DNA of 64,000 bases from Bacillus aerolatus (GTDB taxonomy: Bacteria > Bacillota > Bacilli > Bacillales > Domibacillaceae): assembly GCF_009183655.1 (NCBI RefSeq), contig NZ_WEIO01000008.1, forward strand, positions 1 to 64,000, in the 5' to 3' direction. Below the pieces are notes generated by a model that saw only the letters and a program-made list of their open reading frames with translations, was not told the origin of the DNA and did not search any database. Numbering within the stretch: position 1 is the first letter of the stretch; each line of letters begins with the position of its first letter. Below, piece by piece: positions 1-7,771 of this stretch. The translations under genes and the position numbers were made by a program.

Positions 1-520
1 CAAGCAATGGCAGGGATGTTTGGATTTTTTCTGAATCGCCTTCGACGTCGCGGATAATGTTTACCGTTTCACCGTCGATCTCAATGTTCGTGATCGTTGT
101 CACGTACGGAATGCCGAGCCGATCTGCGACACGCGGGCCGACCTGGCCGCTGCCGCCATCGATCGCCACGTTGCCGGCGATAATTAAGTCGGCGTCTTTG
201 TCTTTTAAGTATTCCGCAAGAATTTTTGCCGTTGTAAATTGATCGCCGTTTTCGACGTCATCCTCCGTATTAATGAGGACCGCTTTGTCCGCCCCCATCG
301 CAAGCGCCGTGCGCAGCTGCTTTTCCGCTTCTTCCGTGCCGACCGAGATGACCGTCACTTCGCCGCCTTTGTCGTCGCAGATTTGAATCGCTTCTTCGAC
401 CGCATACTCATCGTACGGGTTAATGATGAATTCCGCGCCGTCTTCCTGGATCGCTCCATTAACTACACTGATTTTTTCCTCTGTATCGAATGTTCTTTTT
501 AACAATACGTAAATATTCAT
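1..520 (-). CDS. etfB: Electron transfer flavoprotein beta subunit (3' end cut by window)
   Basis: The reverse-strand translation starts MNIYVLLKRTFDTEE and contains the ETF-beta landmarks: an Asn-Pro-Tyr-Asp-Glu block, a stretch like VISVGTEEAEKQLRTALAMG, and GNVAIDGGSGQVGPRVA near residue 120. EtfB forms a heterodimer with EtfA, binds AMP/FAD and takes electrons from acyl-CoA dehydrogenase. About 173 codons are present out of the usual ~257; the rest, and presumably etfA, lie left of the window. The start ATG overlaps the stop of the upstream gene (ATGA), and its GGAGGT Shine-Dalgarno lies inside that gene's last codons, so translation is probably coupled. It is the last visible gene of the sigma-54 acyl-CoA operon. 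Confidence 0.93.
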   Translation of the reverse strand, partial: MNIYVLLKRTFDTEEKISVVNGAIQEDGAEFIINPYDEYAVEEAIQICDDKGGEVTVISVGTEEAEKQLRTALAMGADKAVLINTEDDVENGDQFTTAKILAEYLKDKDADLIIAGNVAIDGGSGQVGPRVADRLGIPYVTTITNIEIDGETVNIIRDVEGDSEKIQTSLPLL

Positions 521-1410
521 ATCGTTACCTCCACTTTTTTGCCTTGTTCATCGTATTGATAAAAGCCTTTGCCTGTTTTTCTGCCGAGCTCGCCGTTTTC
601 AACTTTTTCCTGAACAATTTTGGACGGTTTGTCTTTCTCATCGCTGCTTTCATTAAAGCGCTGCATGCGGACGAAGTAATTGACGTCAAGGCCGGTCAAA
701 TCCATCAGTGAAAACGGCCCGATCGGATGATTTAATGCTTTCGTGCAGACAAGATCGATCTCTTCATGAGTGGCATAGCCGTTTTCCAAAAGGAAAAGCG
801 CTTCATCCACCAATTTTCCGAGAATACGGTTCGCAATAAATCCGGAAATCTCTTTTTTTAGAAGAACCGGAGTTTTATTAATCGAACGGACAAACTCCAT
901 ACTCATTTCAGCCGTTTCATCTGAAGTGTGCGGTCCTTTCACGACTTCGACGAGATCCATGACGAGTGCGGGATTGAAAAAGTGGATATTACAGACGTTT
1001 TCCGGACGGCTGAGGGTATCAGCTAGTTTTGAGCTGACAATTGTTGAACTGTTCGTTCCTAAAATCGCATGAGGCTGGACAACAGCTTCCAGTTTGGCAA
1101 ACAATTCTCTTTTTGCTTCCAGATTTTCAACAATGGCTTCAATAACGAGGTCGGCTTTTTTAAATTGTTCCAGCTCGGTAGTAAAAAAAATTCTTGCAAA
1201 TGCCTGCTCCACTTCTTGTATGGTAAAGCGGCCTTTTTTCACTCTTTTTTCCATTTGTTCTTGCAAAAACTGTTCTGCTTTCTCAAGGCTTTCCTGCCGG
1301 ATGTCCTGTAATATGACCGGATAGCCGGCAAGCGCACAAACCATCGCTATTTGCGAGCCCATCGCACCTGAACCAACAACCCCTACTTGCTGAATTGATT
1401 TAGTTGACAT
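517..1410 (-). CDS. 3-hydroxyacyl-CoA (3-hydroxybutyryl-CoA) dehydrogenase
   Basis: 297 residues, close to the usual ~285 for stand-alone enzymes of the Hbd/MmgB/FadB2 family. The N-terminus has the NAD-binding Rossmann motif GSGAMGSQIAM at residues 13-23. The signature HFFNP (catalytic His) lies near residue 143, followed by MDLVEVVKGPHTSDE. The C-terminal dimerisation domain includes NHPIGPFSLMDLTGLD. It oxidises L-3-hydroxyacyl-CoA to 3-ketoacyl-CoA with NAD in beta-oxidation. It overlaps the acyl-CoA ligase gene upstream by 11 bp and etfB downstream by 4 bp, so it sits inside a tightly coupled operon. No enoyl-CoA hydratase or thiolase is visible in the window, so the pathway must be completed elsewhere. 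Chain-length preference cannot be read from the sequence. Confidence 0.93.
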   Translation of the reverse strand: MSTKSIQQVGVVGSGAMGSQIAMVCALAGYPVILQDIRQESLEKAEQFLQEQMEKRVKKGRFTIQEVEQAFARIFFTTELEQFKKADLVIEAIVENLEAKRELFAKLEAVVQPHAILGTNSSTIVSSKLADTLSRPENVCNIHFFNPALVMDLVEVVKGPHTSDETAEMSMEFVRSINKTPVLLKKEISGFIANRILGKLVDEALFLLENGYATHEEIDLVCTKALNHPIGPFSLMDLTGLDVNYFVRMQRFNESSDEKDKPSKIVQEKVENGELGRKTGKGFYQYDEQGKKVEVTI

Positions 1411-3034
1411 TTTTTTGCTCTCCTTTTTCCATTTCTTCTTTTACTAAATGTCTCTTCAAAAGCTTTCCAACTCCGTTTCTCGGCAGGCTGTCTCTAACTT
1501 CAATGCTTTTCGGTACTTTATAAGGTGTCATTTTGGCATAGCAATAGTTTCTTATTTCATCTATATCGATGTTTCTGCCGTCTTTCGGAACGATATACGC
1601 TTTGACGATTTCCCCATGTAATTCATGCGGAAGACCGACAACCGCCGCTTCTTTCACATCTTCATGCTCAAATAGCACACCTTCAATTTCCTGCGGATAA
1701 ATATTAAAGCCGCCGAAAATAATCATTTCTTTTTTTCTTCCAATAATGTAGAAATAGCCGTCTTCATCCATCGTCGCCAAGTCGCCGGTATGCAGCCAGC
1801 CGTTTTGCAGCGCGTGCTTTGTTTCCGCTTTGTTGTTCCAATAGCCTTTCATCACTTGCGGACCATTGATGAGAAGTTCACCAACAAAGTTCGCCTCGAG
1901 TACATTGTGGTCGCTGTCAACAATTCGGCAATCTGTACCTGGCACTGGAATGCCGATGCTGCCTACTTTTCTTTCACCGTGAATCGGTGTACGATGAGTC
2001 GTCGGCGACGTTTCTGACATGCCAAAGCCTTCTAAAATTTGCGACCCGGACACTTCTTCAAATTTCCTGATCACTTCAATAGGCAGCGGAGCCGACCCAG
2101 ATGAACAAACCTTCAAGGAGTTCAATCCATATTCATGAGCTTTCGGATGGTTAGCGAACATAATATACATTTTCGGCACGCCCGGAAACACTGTCGGCTG
2201 ATGCGTTTTAATTTTTTCAAGTACTTCATCTACATTGAATTTCTGAATCAATAAAATGTTGGCACCCATATACAGACCAAGGTTCATCGCGCTCGTCATC
2301 GCGTACACATGATACAGCGGCGTCGCAGCTAAAACCGTTTCCTCACCTGGAACGATTTTCTGCCGATACATCGCGAAACTTTGAAGAACATTCGTCGTTA
2401 AGTTAAAGTGGGTCAACATCGCTCCTTTTACTTTACCGGTCGTTCCTCCTGTATACTGGATGACCGCAATATCTTCTTTCGCATTAATTTCTACCGGGTT
2501 CTGCAGTGAAGCGCCCGCCATAATTAAATCCTCCAAGTATAAAATCGAACCATTTTCCCTATGTTTACTTATTTGTGATCCAATGATTTGTTTGACTTCA
2601 TACAATTCAGTGACTTCCTGAATCGTTTTCAGTGAACGGCCATCTGCAATAATGTAAGACACACTGGCATCGTCCAAAACTTGCAGTAATTCCCTCAGTG
2701 TATACGCCGGGTTTATCTGCACGACGATTAATCCAAGCGCCTGGGCCGCATAATAAGAAACAATGTAATCGGGATGATTGCCGATCATCAGCCCAATTCG
2801 TTCTCCTTTTTGATAATTCATCTCTTTCCAGCTGCCAGCGAGCCGGTCTGCCCGGCTTTTCAATTCATTGTATGTCAGCGTTTCATCGTTGAATGTAACA
2901 GCGGTTTGTTCGCCGTACGTTTTTGCAGAATCGGCTAAAATCGAATAAAGCGAAACTTCCGGCAACTGGGGCCGGTATGCATCATCGCCGTAATACTTTT
3001 GCCATGGCTGTTGTTGAATACTTTGCAAGGCCAT
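1400..3034 (-). CDS. Acyl-CoA ligase (AMP-forming, fatty-acid/carboxylate type)
   Basis: ANL-superfamily adenylating enzyme that activates a carboxylic acid with ATP and CoA. The P-loop-like motif YTGGTTGKVKGAMLTH, the GFGMSE motif, the HTGDLATMDEDGYFYIIGRKKEMI hinge block and the C-terminal catalytic Lys region (PRNGVGKLLKR) are all present. An ORF extends 63 nt further upstream into the MFS gene, but the GGAGGGG ribosome binding site sits directly before the ATG at 3034. The spacing there is very short. A TTG two codons later (3028) would have an ideal 8-nt spacing, so the true start may be that TTG. About 544 residues. Its place between acyl-CoA dehydrogenase/MFS and the hydroxyacyl dehydrogenase suggests it activates the acid imported by the MFS protein. 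The substrate is unknown. Confidence 0.92.
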   Translation of the reverse strand: MALQSIQQQPWQKYYGDDAYRPQLPEVSLYSILADSAKTYGEQTAVTFNDETLTYNELKSRADRLAGSWKEMNYQKGERIGLMIGNHPDYIVSYYAAQALGLIVVQINPAYTLRELLQVLDDASVSYIIADGRSLKTIQEVTELYEVKQIIGSQISKHRENGSILYLEDLIMAGASLQNPVEINAKEDIAVIQYTGGTTGKVKGAMLTHFNLTTNVLQSFAMYRQKIVPGEETVLAATPLYHVYAMTSAMNLGLYMGANILLIQKFNVDEVLEKIKTHQPTVFPGVPKMYIMFANHPKAHEYGLNSLKVCSSGSAPLPIEVIRKFEEVSGSQILEGFGMSETSPTTHRTPIHGERKVGSIGIPVPGTDCRIVDSDHNVLEANFVGELLINGPQVMKGYWNNKAETKHALQNGWLHTGDLATMDEDGYFYIIGRKKEMIIFGGFNIYPQEIEGVLFEHEDVKEAAVVGLPHELHGEIVKAYIVPKDGRNIDIDEIRNYCYAKMTPYKVPKSIEVRDSLPRNGVGKLLKRHLVKEEMEKGEQKNVN

Positions 3035-3059
3035 CCCCTCCGAATATTTTATTAATTGC

Positions 3060-4334
3060 TTAATTAGAGCTTTGAAGCAATCTCGACTCGTGTTCATTTT
3101 CTTCTCTTTTCGAAGTGTCCGGTTTCACAAAGATGGAAAATAAAATGGAGAAAACGAGCACGAGCGCTGCCATAAATAGAATAGAAAGATTGTAGCCAAA
3201 TACTTTATCAGCCCCCGATAAACCTACAATAAAGCCTGTGACGAGTGGAGCCACAATTCCCGCAATATTACCGGAAGATGTTAAAATACTAGTCATTAAC
3301 CCGCCTCTTTCAGGCAGCTCATTGATCATGATCGTTGGGCCGATTGGTAAAATCGCGTATGTAAGCCCTTTCGCAAAACACATGGCGATGACGACCCAAA
3401 CAGGATGCTGGAAAACAATGATAGAAGCCAGAAACAGTGCCCCGATTACCATGGAGGATGCAACAACGTACACCCTTGATAAACGCCAGTTTTGATTTTT
3501 CTTGAATAAGTAATCGGACAGTGCCGAAACACCGATGTAAATAAATGTGGAAGCAATTCCAATCACCGCGACGCCGTATCCCATTTGAGCAGGTGACATG
3601 TTCACTACTTCGACGAGATAAATAGGCAGCCACACAGCGAGCCAGACAACGAGAAAGTAAGTAGAAAAGTAAGCGAGTGTCGTAAACAAAGCGGAAGGCG
3701 ACCCTAACACCCGAAGAAATTCTTTTATATTGATTTTCTCTAGCTTCTCCTGCTTTTTCTTTTTCGCTTTGTCGTATACTTCCGCCGGACTTTCCTTCGT
3801 CATAAATTGGAACGCCATTGCCCAGACAATACTTGCTGCTCCTAAACAGGCGAATGCGGCTTTCCATCCTAAAATGCTAATTAAAGCGACGAGTAAAGGA
3901 GCAACGATCATTGCGCCTACCGTTGCGCCCGATACAACGACCGAGTTCGCAAATCCACGAAGTTTCGGTGGGAACCATTTGTGAGCATGGCTGTAAGCAA
4001 CCGGGCTGAACGGTCCTTCAAAAGCGCCGAGCAAAATCCGGTAAAGAACTAATAGCGGTAAGGCGGTGATCGCCAGTACGCCAAACTGTAAAACAGCCCA
4101 TGTCAACATTAAAAACCCGAGAACTTTCTTCGCCCCGATGCGGTCTGCCCAAGCAGCACCGAAAATGCCTGTCACCGGATAAAGCCAGTAATAACTACTG
4201 CCAACAAGTCCCCATTCCGCATAGGAAAGCTTGAATTCTTCCATAATTGGAACGGCAGCAAGCCCGATAATGGACTTGTCTGCAAAGTTAATGATCATAC
4301 CAAAGAATAAAAGGACGAGGACAATCCAACGCAT
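3060..4334 (-). CDS. MFS transporter, anion:cation symporter-like (organic acid uptake)
   Basis: 424 residues with about 12 hydrophobic segments in two halves and the inter-helix loop motif WADRIGAKK near residue 63. A positively charged central loop (KAKKKKQEKLEK) separates the halves. The N-terminus (NFADKSIIGLAAVPIMEEF) resembles ACS-family carriers such as hexuronate, tartrate or aromatic acid transporters. It starts 28 bp after the acyl-CoA dehydrogenase stop and its end runs close to the acyl-CoA ligase start. The context therefore suggests that it imports the carboxylic acid that the ligase activates. It is a clear paralogue of the MFS protein at 25032-26294 (same NYADKAIVGYAAVPIMED opening). 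Substrate not determinable from sequence. Confidence 0.87.
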   Translation of the reverse strand: MRWIVLVLLFFGMIINFADKSIIGLAAVPIMEEFKLSYAEWGLVGSSYYWLYPVTGIFGAAWADRIGAKKVLGFLMLTWAVLQFGVLAITALPLLVLYRILLGAFEGPFSPVAYSHAHKWFPPKLRGFANSVVVSGATVGAMIVAPLLVALISILGWKAAFACLGAASIVWAMAFQFMTKESPAEVYDKAKKKKQEKLEKINIKEFLRVLGSPSALFTTLAYFSTYFLVVWLAVWLPIYLVEVVNMSPAQMGYGVAVIGIASTFIYIGVSALSDYLFKKNQNWRLSRVYVVASSMVIGALFLASIIVFQHPVWVVIAMCFAKGLTYAILPIGPTIMINELPERGGLMTSILTSSGNIAGIVAPLVTGFIVGLSGADKVFGYNLSILFMAALVLVFSILFSIFVKPDTSKREENEHESRLLQSSN

Positions 4335-4362
4335 GGCAATCCCTCATTTCTGAAATTTAGTT

Positions 4363-5511
4363 TTAATTTTCTTCAAGAATACGTCTGGAGATAATTAACC
4401 GCTGGATTTCATTCGTTCCTTCATAAATCTTTGTAATACGCGCATCACGATAAAATCTTTCAACCGGATAATCGGACACATAGCCCATGCCGCCGTGAAT
4501 TTGTACCGCTTTATCAGCTACTCTATTAAAAACATCTGAAGCAAATAACTTTGCCATAGAAGCTTCTTTAATGACTTTTTTGCCTTCGTCGATCATTTGA
4601 GCCGCGTTCATTGTCAAAGCCCGGGCAGCTGCTGTTTCTGTTGCCATGTCCGCAAGCATCCATTGAATCCCTTGGTTGGAAGCAATCGGTTTGCCGAATT
4701 GAATTCTTTCTTTTGCGTAAGAAGCCGATAACTCAATTAACTTGCCACATGAACCGACCGCACGAGCCGCGAGACCAACCCGGCCTTCTCCGAGAATTCT
4801 TAAAGCGGATACGTATCCCATGCCCACTTCTCCGATGACATTTTCTTCAGGCACTTCACAGTCTTCAAAAATGAGCTGGGCCGTATAAGAGCCGCGAAGA
4901 CCCATTTTTTTATCTTTTTTCCCGACTGTAAATCCAGGAAAATCTTTTTCTATTAAAAACGCGGTAATGCCGCCTTTTGCACCTTTTTCTTTATCCGTCA
5001 AAGCAAATACGGTAAACACATCCGCTACCGGCGCATTCGTAATGAAATGCTTCGTTCCATTCAAAATCCATTTACTTCCGCTTTTTTCTGCTCTAGTTGC
5101 TAGGTTCGTGGCATCTGAACCCGCTCCCGGCTCTGAGAGAGCAAAAGCGCCAATTTTATTGCCAGCGGCCATTTCCGGCAAATACTTTTCTTTCAAATAA
5201 GGTGAAGCGAGTTTCACTAGCCCTGTGCTGCCAATGCCTGTGTGAGCGCTGATCAAGCTGACAAAGCCGTTATGCGTGCGTCCGAGCTGCTCTAAAACCG
5301 TTGCTTTCCCCACTTGATTTAATCCGATTCCGCCATACTCTTCCGGAATGCTGATCCCAAAAAGCCCAAGTTCTTTCGCTTGTTCAACAAGGTGCTGTGG
5401 AATCGCATCTTCATCCTCAATTTGCTGGGCGAACGGCTCTACTTCTTTGTCCACAAAATTTTTAATCATTTGTTTCATTTGTTCTAATTCTGGTGTCATT
5501 GTCTCAATCAT
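4363..5511 (-). CDS. Acyl-CoA dehydrogenase
   Basis: 382 residues, the normal length. It has the three acyl-CoA dehydrogenase domains, with signatures ALSEPGAGSDA (FAD/substrate loop, residue ~125), QIHGGMGYVSDYPVERFYRDARI and the catalytic-base segment KIYEGTNEIQRLI. The Glu in YEGTNE corresponds to the base of short/medium-chain enzymes. It introduces the alpha-beta double bond and passes electrons to ETF, which is encoded at the other end of the same operon. It is the first gene after the sigma-54 promoter at 5550-5566 and has a ribosome binding site TAGGAGG. It belongs to the AcdA/MmgC/BCD group; chain length or branched-chain preference cannot be fixed here. Confidence 0.94.
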   Translation of the reverse strand: MIETMTPELEQMKQMIKNFVDKEVEPFAQQIEDEDAIPQHLVEQAKELGLFGISIPEEYGGIGLNQVGKATVLEQLGRTHNGFVSLISAHTGIGSTGLVKLASPYLKEKYLPEMAAGNKIGAFALSEPGAGSDATNLATRAEKSGSKWILNGTKHFITNAPVADVFTVFALTDKEKGAKGGITAFLIEKDFPGFTVGKKDKKMGLRGSYTAQLIFEDCEVPEENVIGEVGMGYVSALRILGEGRVGLAARAVGSCGKLIELSASYAKERIQFGKPIASNQGIQWMLADMATETAAARALTMNAAQMIDEGKKVIKEASMAKLFASDVFNRVADKAVQIHGGMGYVSDYPVERFYRDARITKIYEGTNEIQRLIISRRILEEN

Positions 5512-5549
5512 TGTGATTCCTCCTAATGTTCATTCTTACTGTTCTATAT

Positions 5550-5566
5550 TGCAATTTGCGTGCCAA
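5550..5566 (-). promoter_or_regulatory. Sigma-54 (-24/-12) promoter of the acyl-CoA operon
   Basis: The minus strand reads TTGGCAC-N5-TTGCA, a perfect match to the sigma-54 consensus with the invariant GG/GC dinucleotides 10 bp apart. It lies about 40 bp upstream of the acyl-CoA dehydrogenase start and points into that operon. An enhancer-type activator gene lies next to it at 6032-7714. Confidence 0.93.
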
Positions 5567-5615
5567 CAGCAAAAGCGCGGATAATTCACAAAAATCAGTT
5601 AATAGAAATAACAAT

Positions 5616-5631
5616 GATTCATATATGAATC
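5616..5631. promoter_or_regulatory. Putative upstream activator site, perfect 16-bp palindrome
   Basis: GATTCATATATGAATC is a perfect palindrome (GATTCA-N4-TGAATC), 50-65 bp upstream of the -24 element at 5566. A degenerate second copy follows at 5660-5675 (GATTCA-N4-TGTATT). The same arms occur with one mismatch upstream of the fadF sigma-54 promoter at 10222-10237. I infer binding by the neighbouring PAS-AAA-HTH activator. Confidence 0.6.
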
Positions 5632-5659
5632 GAAAGAAACTATTTTCCACCGTTCAATC

Positions 5660-5675
5660 GATTCATTTTTGTATT
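5660..5675. promoter_or_regulatory. Second, degenerate upstream activator half-site
   Basis: GATTCATTTTTGTATT keeps the left GATTCA arm and the N4 spacing but has a changed right arm. It is 44 bp (about four helical turns) from the perfect palindrome. A 16-bp block around it (5656-5671) matches 10218-10233 upstream of fadF at 14 of 16 positions. Confidence 0.4.
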
Positions 5676-5720
5676 GACAATACATTAGTGAATGACCTTT
5701 TTACTCACTATAAAAAACAA

Positions 5721-5866
5721 CTTGATCAGCCCCGACAAGCACAAAACGAGCCTCATGGAAAGGTGCTCTTTACCTTTCTGGGAGGCTCAGCTTGTGACCT
5801 CGAGGAGCTGGATGCCGATCTAAAACTCTCAAGGTTATCCACAGCCTGCAAATCTATCATTTTCTA
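5721..5866. repeat. Interspersed intergenic repeat, copy 1
   Basis: This block shares CTTGATCAGCCCCGACAAGCA, GACCTCGAGG-GCT, GGA-GCCGATC-AAAACTCTCAA and ATCCACA--CTGCAAAT with 56502-56661, in the same order. The middle differs but in both copies forms a hairpin; here GAGCCTC-TGGAAAGGT pairs with ACCTTTC-GGGAGGCTC. The conserved ends with a variable hairpin loop look like a non-coding Bacillus repeat. The 113-codon open frame running through it (5526-5867) is not a believable gene. Confidence 0.72.
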
Positions 5867-5871
5867 AACAA

Positions 5872-5899
5872 TAGAAAAAGCTATCTTATTTGATAGCCT
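5872..5899 (-). terminator. Terminator after the sigma-54 activator gene
   Basis: On the minus strand GCTATC-AAATAA-GATAGC is followed by TTTTT. It ends the transcript of the activator at 6032-7714. Confidence 0.65.
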
Positions 5900-6022
5900 T
5901 GTACTGAACTTCTTCTTTAAATTTCAGCAACTGATGAATAGCGAGGACAGTCTGTGTACGACAACCTTTTTTCTCTGCTTTTTTAGAAGATAACCGGTTA
6001 AAGCATCTGTTTCAGGCTTCAT
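5886..6022 (-). pseudogene. Possible frameshifted short reading frame, unidentified
   Basis: After the activator stop the minus strand reads MKPETDALTGYLLKKQRKK and then stays plausible only in another frame (GCRTQTVLAIHQLLKFKEE...) until a TAA inside the terminator stem. A GGGGG run lies right before the ATG. It could be a small gene broken by one frameshift, or chance. I do not recognise the protein. Confidence 0.25.
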
Positions 6023-6031
6023 CCCCCTTTT

Positions 6032-7714
6032 TCAGTTCCCTATTTTAATGTTATACTTTTTGAGTTTTCTGACTACAGTCGGCTGACTTGTATCTAACAC
6101 TTTTGCAATTTCGTATGTTGTTTTATATTTTTCAGCGGCTAACATTAATACATTTTTTTCAGCTGCTTCTGCCGCTTCTTTTAAAGTTATTATTTGCTCA
6201 TTTTCTGGAATAGTTCTTACCGTTTCTGCTCTGTACTCGGCAGGCAAGTTTTCCAAGCCGAGCAAATCGTCTCTGTTTAACAGCACAATCCGTTCTAATA
6301 AATTGGAAAGCTCTCTCACATTTCCAGGCCATGGATAATGATAAAAAAAAGATTTTAAATCTTCATTTAATTGTTTATGTGTACTATATTTTTTGTTTAT
6401 TTTATTGAGATACAAATTAATAAGAGACAAAATCTCTTCCTTTCTTTCACGAAGGGGTGGAATATGAATCGGCACTACATTCAGCCGGTAAAATAAATCT
6501 TCACGAAACTCTCCGGATTTGACCATCTCTTTTAAATTGCGGTTCGTTGCTGCAATGAGTCGAATATCGATTTTTTTCGATGAGATCCCGCCAACACGCT
6601 GAATTTCTCTTTCTTGTATGACACGCAGCAGCTTGACTTGAAGATTAAGAGGCATTTCACCTATCTCATCTAAAAACAAGATTCCTTTATCAGCAAGCTC
6701 AAACATACCTGGTTTCCCTTGCTTGTTTGCCCCGGTAAAAGCTCCCCCTGTGTAACCGAACAACTCTGATTCTAAAAGTTCGGGTGGAATGGCTCCACAA
6801 TTAACTTTAATAAACTTTCCTTGCTTGCTTCGCTCACTGTGAGTATAAATATACTTAGCCAGCACATCTTTCCCAACGCCTGTTTCTCCTAAAATAAGAA
6901 CCGTTGCCTCCACGTTAACAATCCGGCTGGCCGTATCATAAATTAATTTCATTTGTTCACTTTTGACTATAGTGTCTTCACTGGCAGCAGCGAGACTGCC
7001 TTTTAACCGCTCAATTTCTTCCTGATAACTTTTGTTCATTTCGTTTGCCTTGCGCAAGGCAGTTTGTAATTCATTTAAATCGGATAAATCACGGATATTC
7101 GTAACAACACTTTCCACTTCTCCTTGTTCATTAAATATTGGACTGCCCGTAAGCAGCGTTTCACGTCCCGAATAATTTAATTGAACGACGGATACTGTTT
7201 TCTTTTTCTGCATCACTTTTTCTGAGACAGAGTTTTCGAGAATGCCTCTTTTCACCAAATCACTGACGTTTTTATTAATATAGTAATCTTTTGGAATACT
7301 GGTTATTCTCTCAATAGCTGAATTCGTTTTTAAGGTGACGCCGTTTTTATCAGTAATGTAAATGCCGTCGTAAGAGCTTTCAATGATCGCATCAAGGTGA
7401 CGGTTCGCCTGCTGCAAGTCTTTTAGTTCATCGAGAATGTGCATCAAGTCTTTCGAGAATAATCCTAAATAAAGAATTTGCTCATGGTCGATCTGTTCTT
7501 TTACGAATAAACAGCGTTTCCCATTCAATGCTGCATAAATAAGGTGGCCATTTCGAATAATTGTCCACTCATCGAACGCTTCTTCCACGTGCTTATATAA
7601 AACTTCGGACGAAATATGCTTATTCATCTCTTCGTTAACAAACATAATCTCGTCTTGTTCAGATGAAATAAAGTAAGGAAATGGAAGCACTTCTGCTGAT
7701 AATACAATATTCAT
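6032..7714 (-). CDS. Sigma-54-dependent transcriptional activator (PAS-AAA+-HTH)
   Basis: 560 residues in the RocR/BkdR-like order: an N-terminal sensing segment (1-100), a PAS domain (~107-215, SYDGIYITDKNGVTLKTN) and a coiled linker (~215-245). The AAA+ domain follows with Walker A GETGVGKD (276-283), the sigma-54 contact loop GAFTGA (324-329), Walker B GILFLDE (344-350) and the arginine-finger region. A C-terminal helix-turn-helix ends the protein (~515-557, YEIAKVLDTSQPTVVRKLKK). It lies 57 bp downstream of fadF in the same direction, so it is probably co-transcribed with it. Two sigma-54 promoters flank it (5550 and 10047), each with the same palindrome, so it very likely controls both operons. 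The ligand is unknown, perhaps an acid or acyl-CoA of the pathway. Confidence 0.93.
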   Translation of the reverse strand: MNIVLSAEVLPFPYFISSEQDEIMFVNEEMNKHISSEVLYKHVEEAFDEWTIIRNGHLIYAALNGKRCLFVKEQIDHEQILYLGLFSKDLMHILDELKDLQQANRHLDAIIESSYDGIYITDKNGVTLKTNSAIERITSIPKDYYINKNVSDLVKRGILENSVSEKVMQKKKTVSVVQLNYSGRETLLTGSPIFNEQGEVESVVTNIRDLSDLNELQTALRKANEMNKSYQEEIERLKGSLAAASEDTIVKSEQMKLIYDTASRIVNVEATVLILGETGVGKDVLAKYIYTHSERSKQGKFIKVNCGAIPPELLESELFGYTGGAFTGANKQGKPGMFELADKGILFLDEIGEMPLNLQVKLLRVIQEREIQRVGGISSKKIDIRLIAATNRNLKEMVKSGEFREDLFYRLNVVPIHIPPLRERKEEILSLINLYLNKINKKYSTHKQLNEDLKSFFYHYPWPGNVRELSNLLERIVLLNRDDLLGLENLPAEYRAETVRTIPENEQIITLKEAAEAAEKNVLMLAAEKYKTTYEIAKVLDTSQPTVVRKLKKYNIKIGN

Positions 7715-7771
7715 ATGCCCGTCCCCCTTTTCCTTACATGTTACCTGACTTTTCTAAAAATTAAAAGGCGA

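Noticed and set aside
5526-5867. 113-codon plus-strand frame
   Set aside because: It crosses the sigma-54 promoter, the activator palindrome and a non-coding repeat, and no ribosome binding site precedes it.
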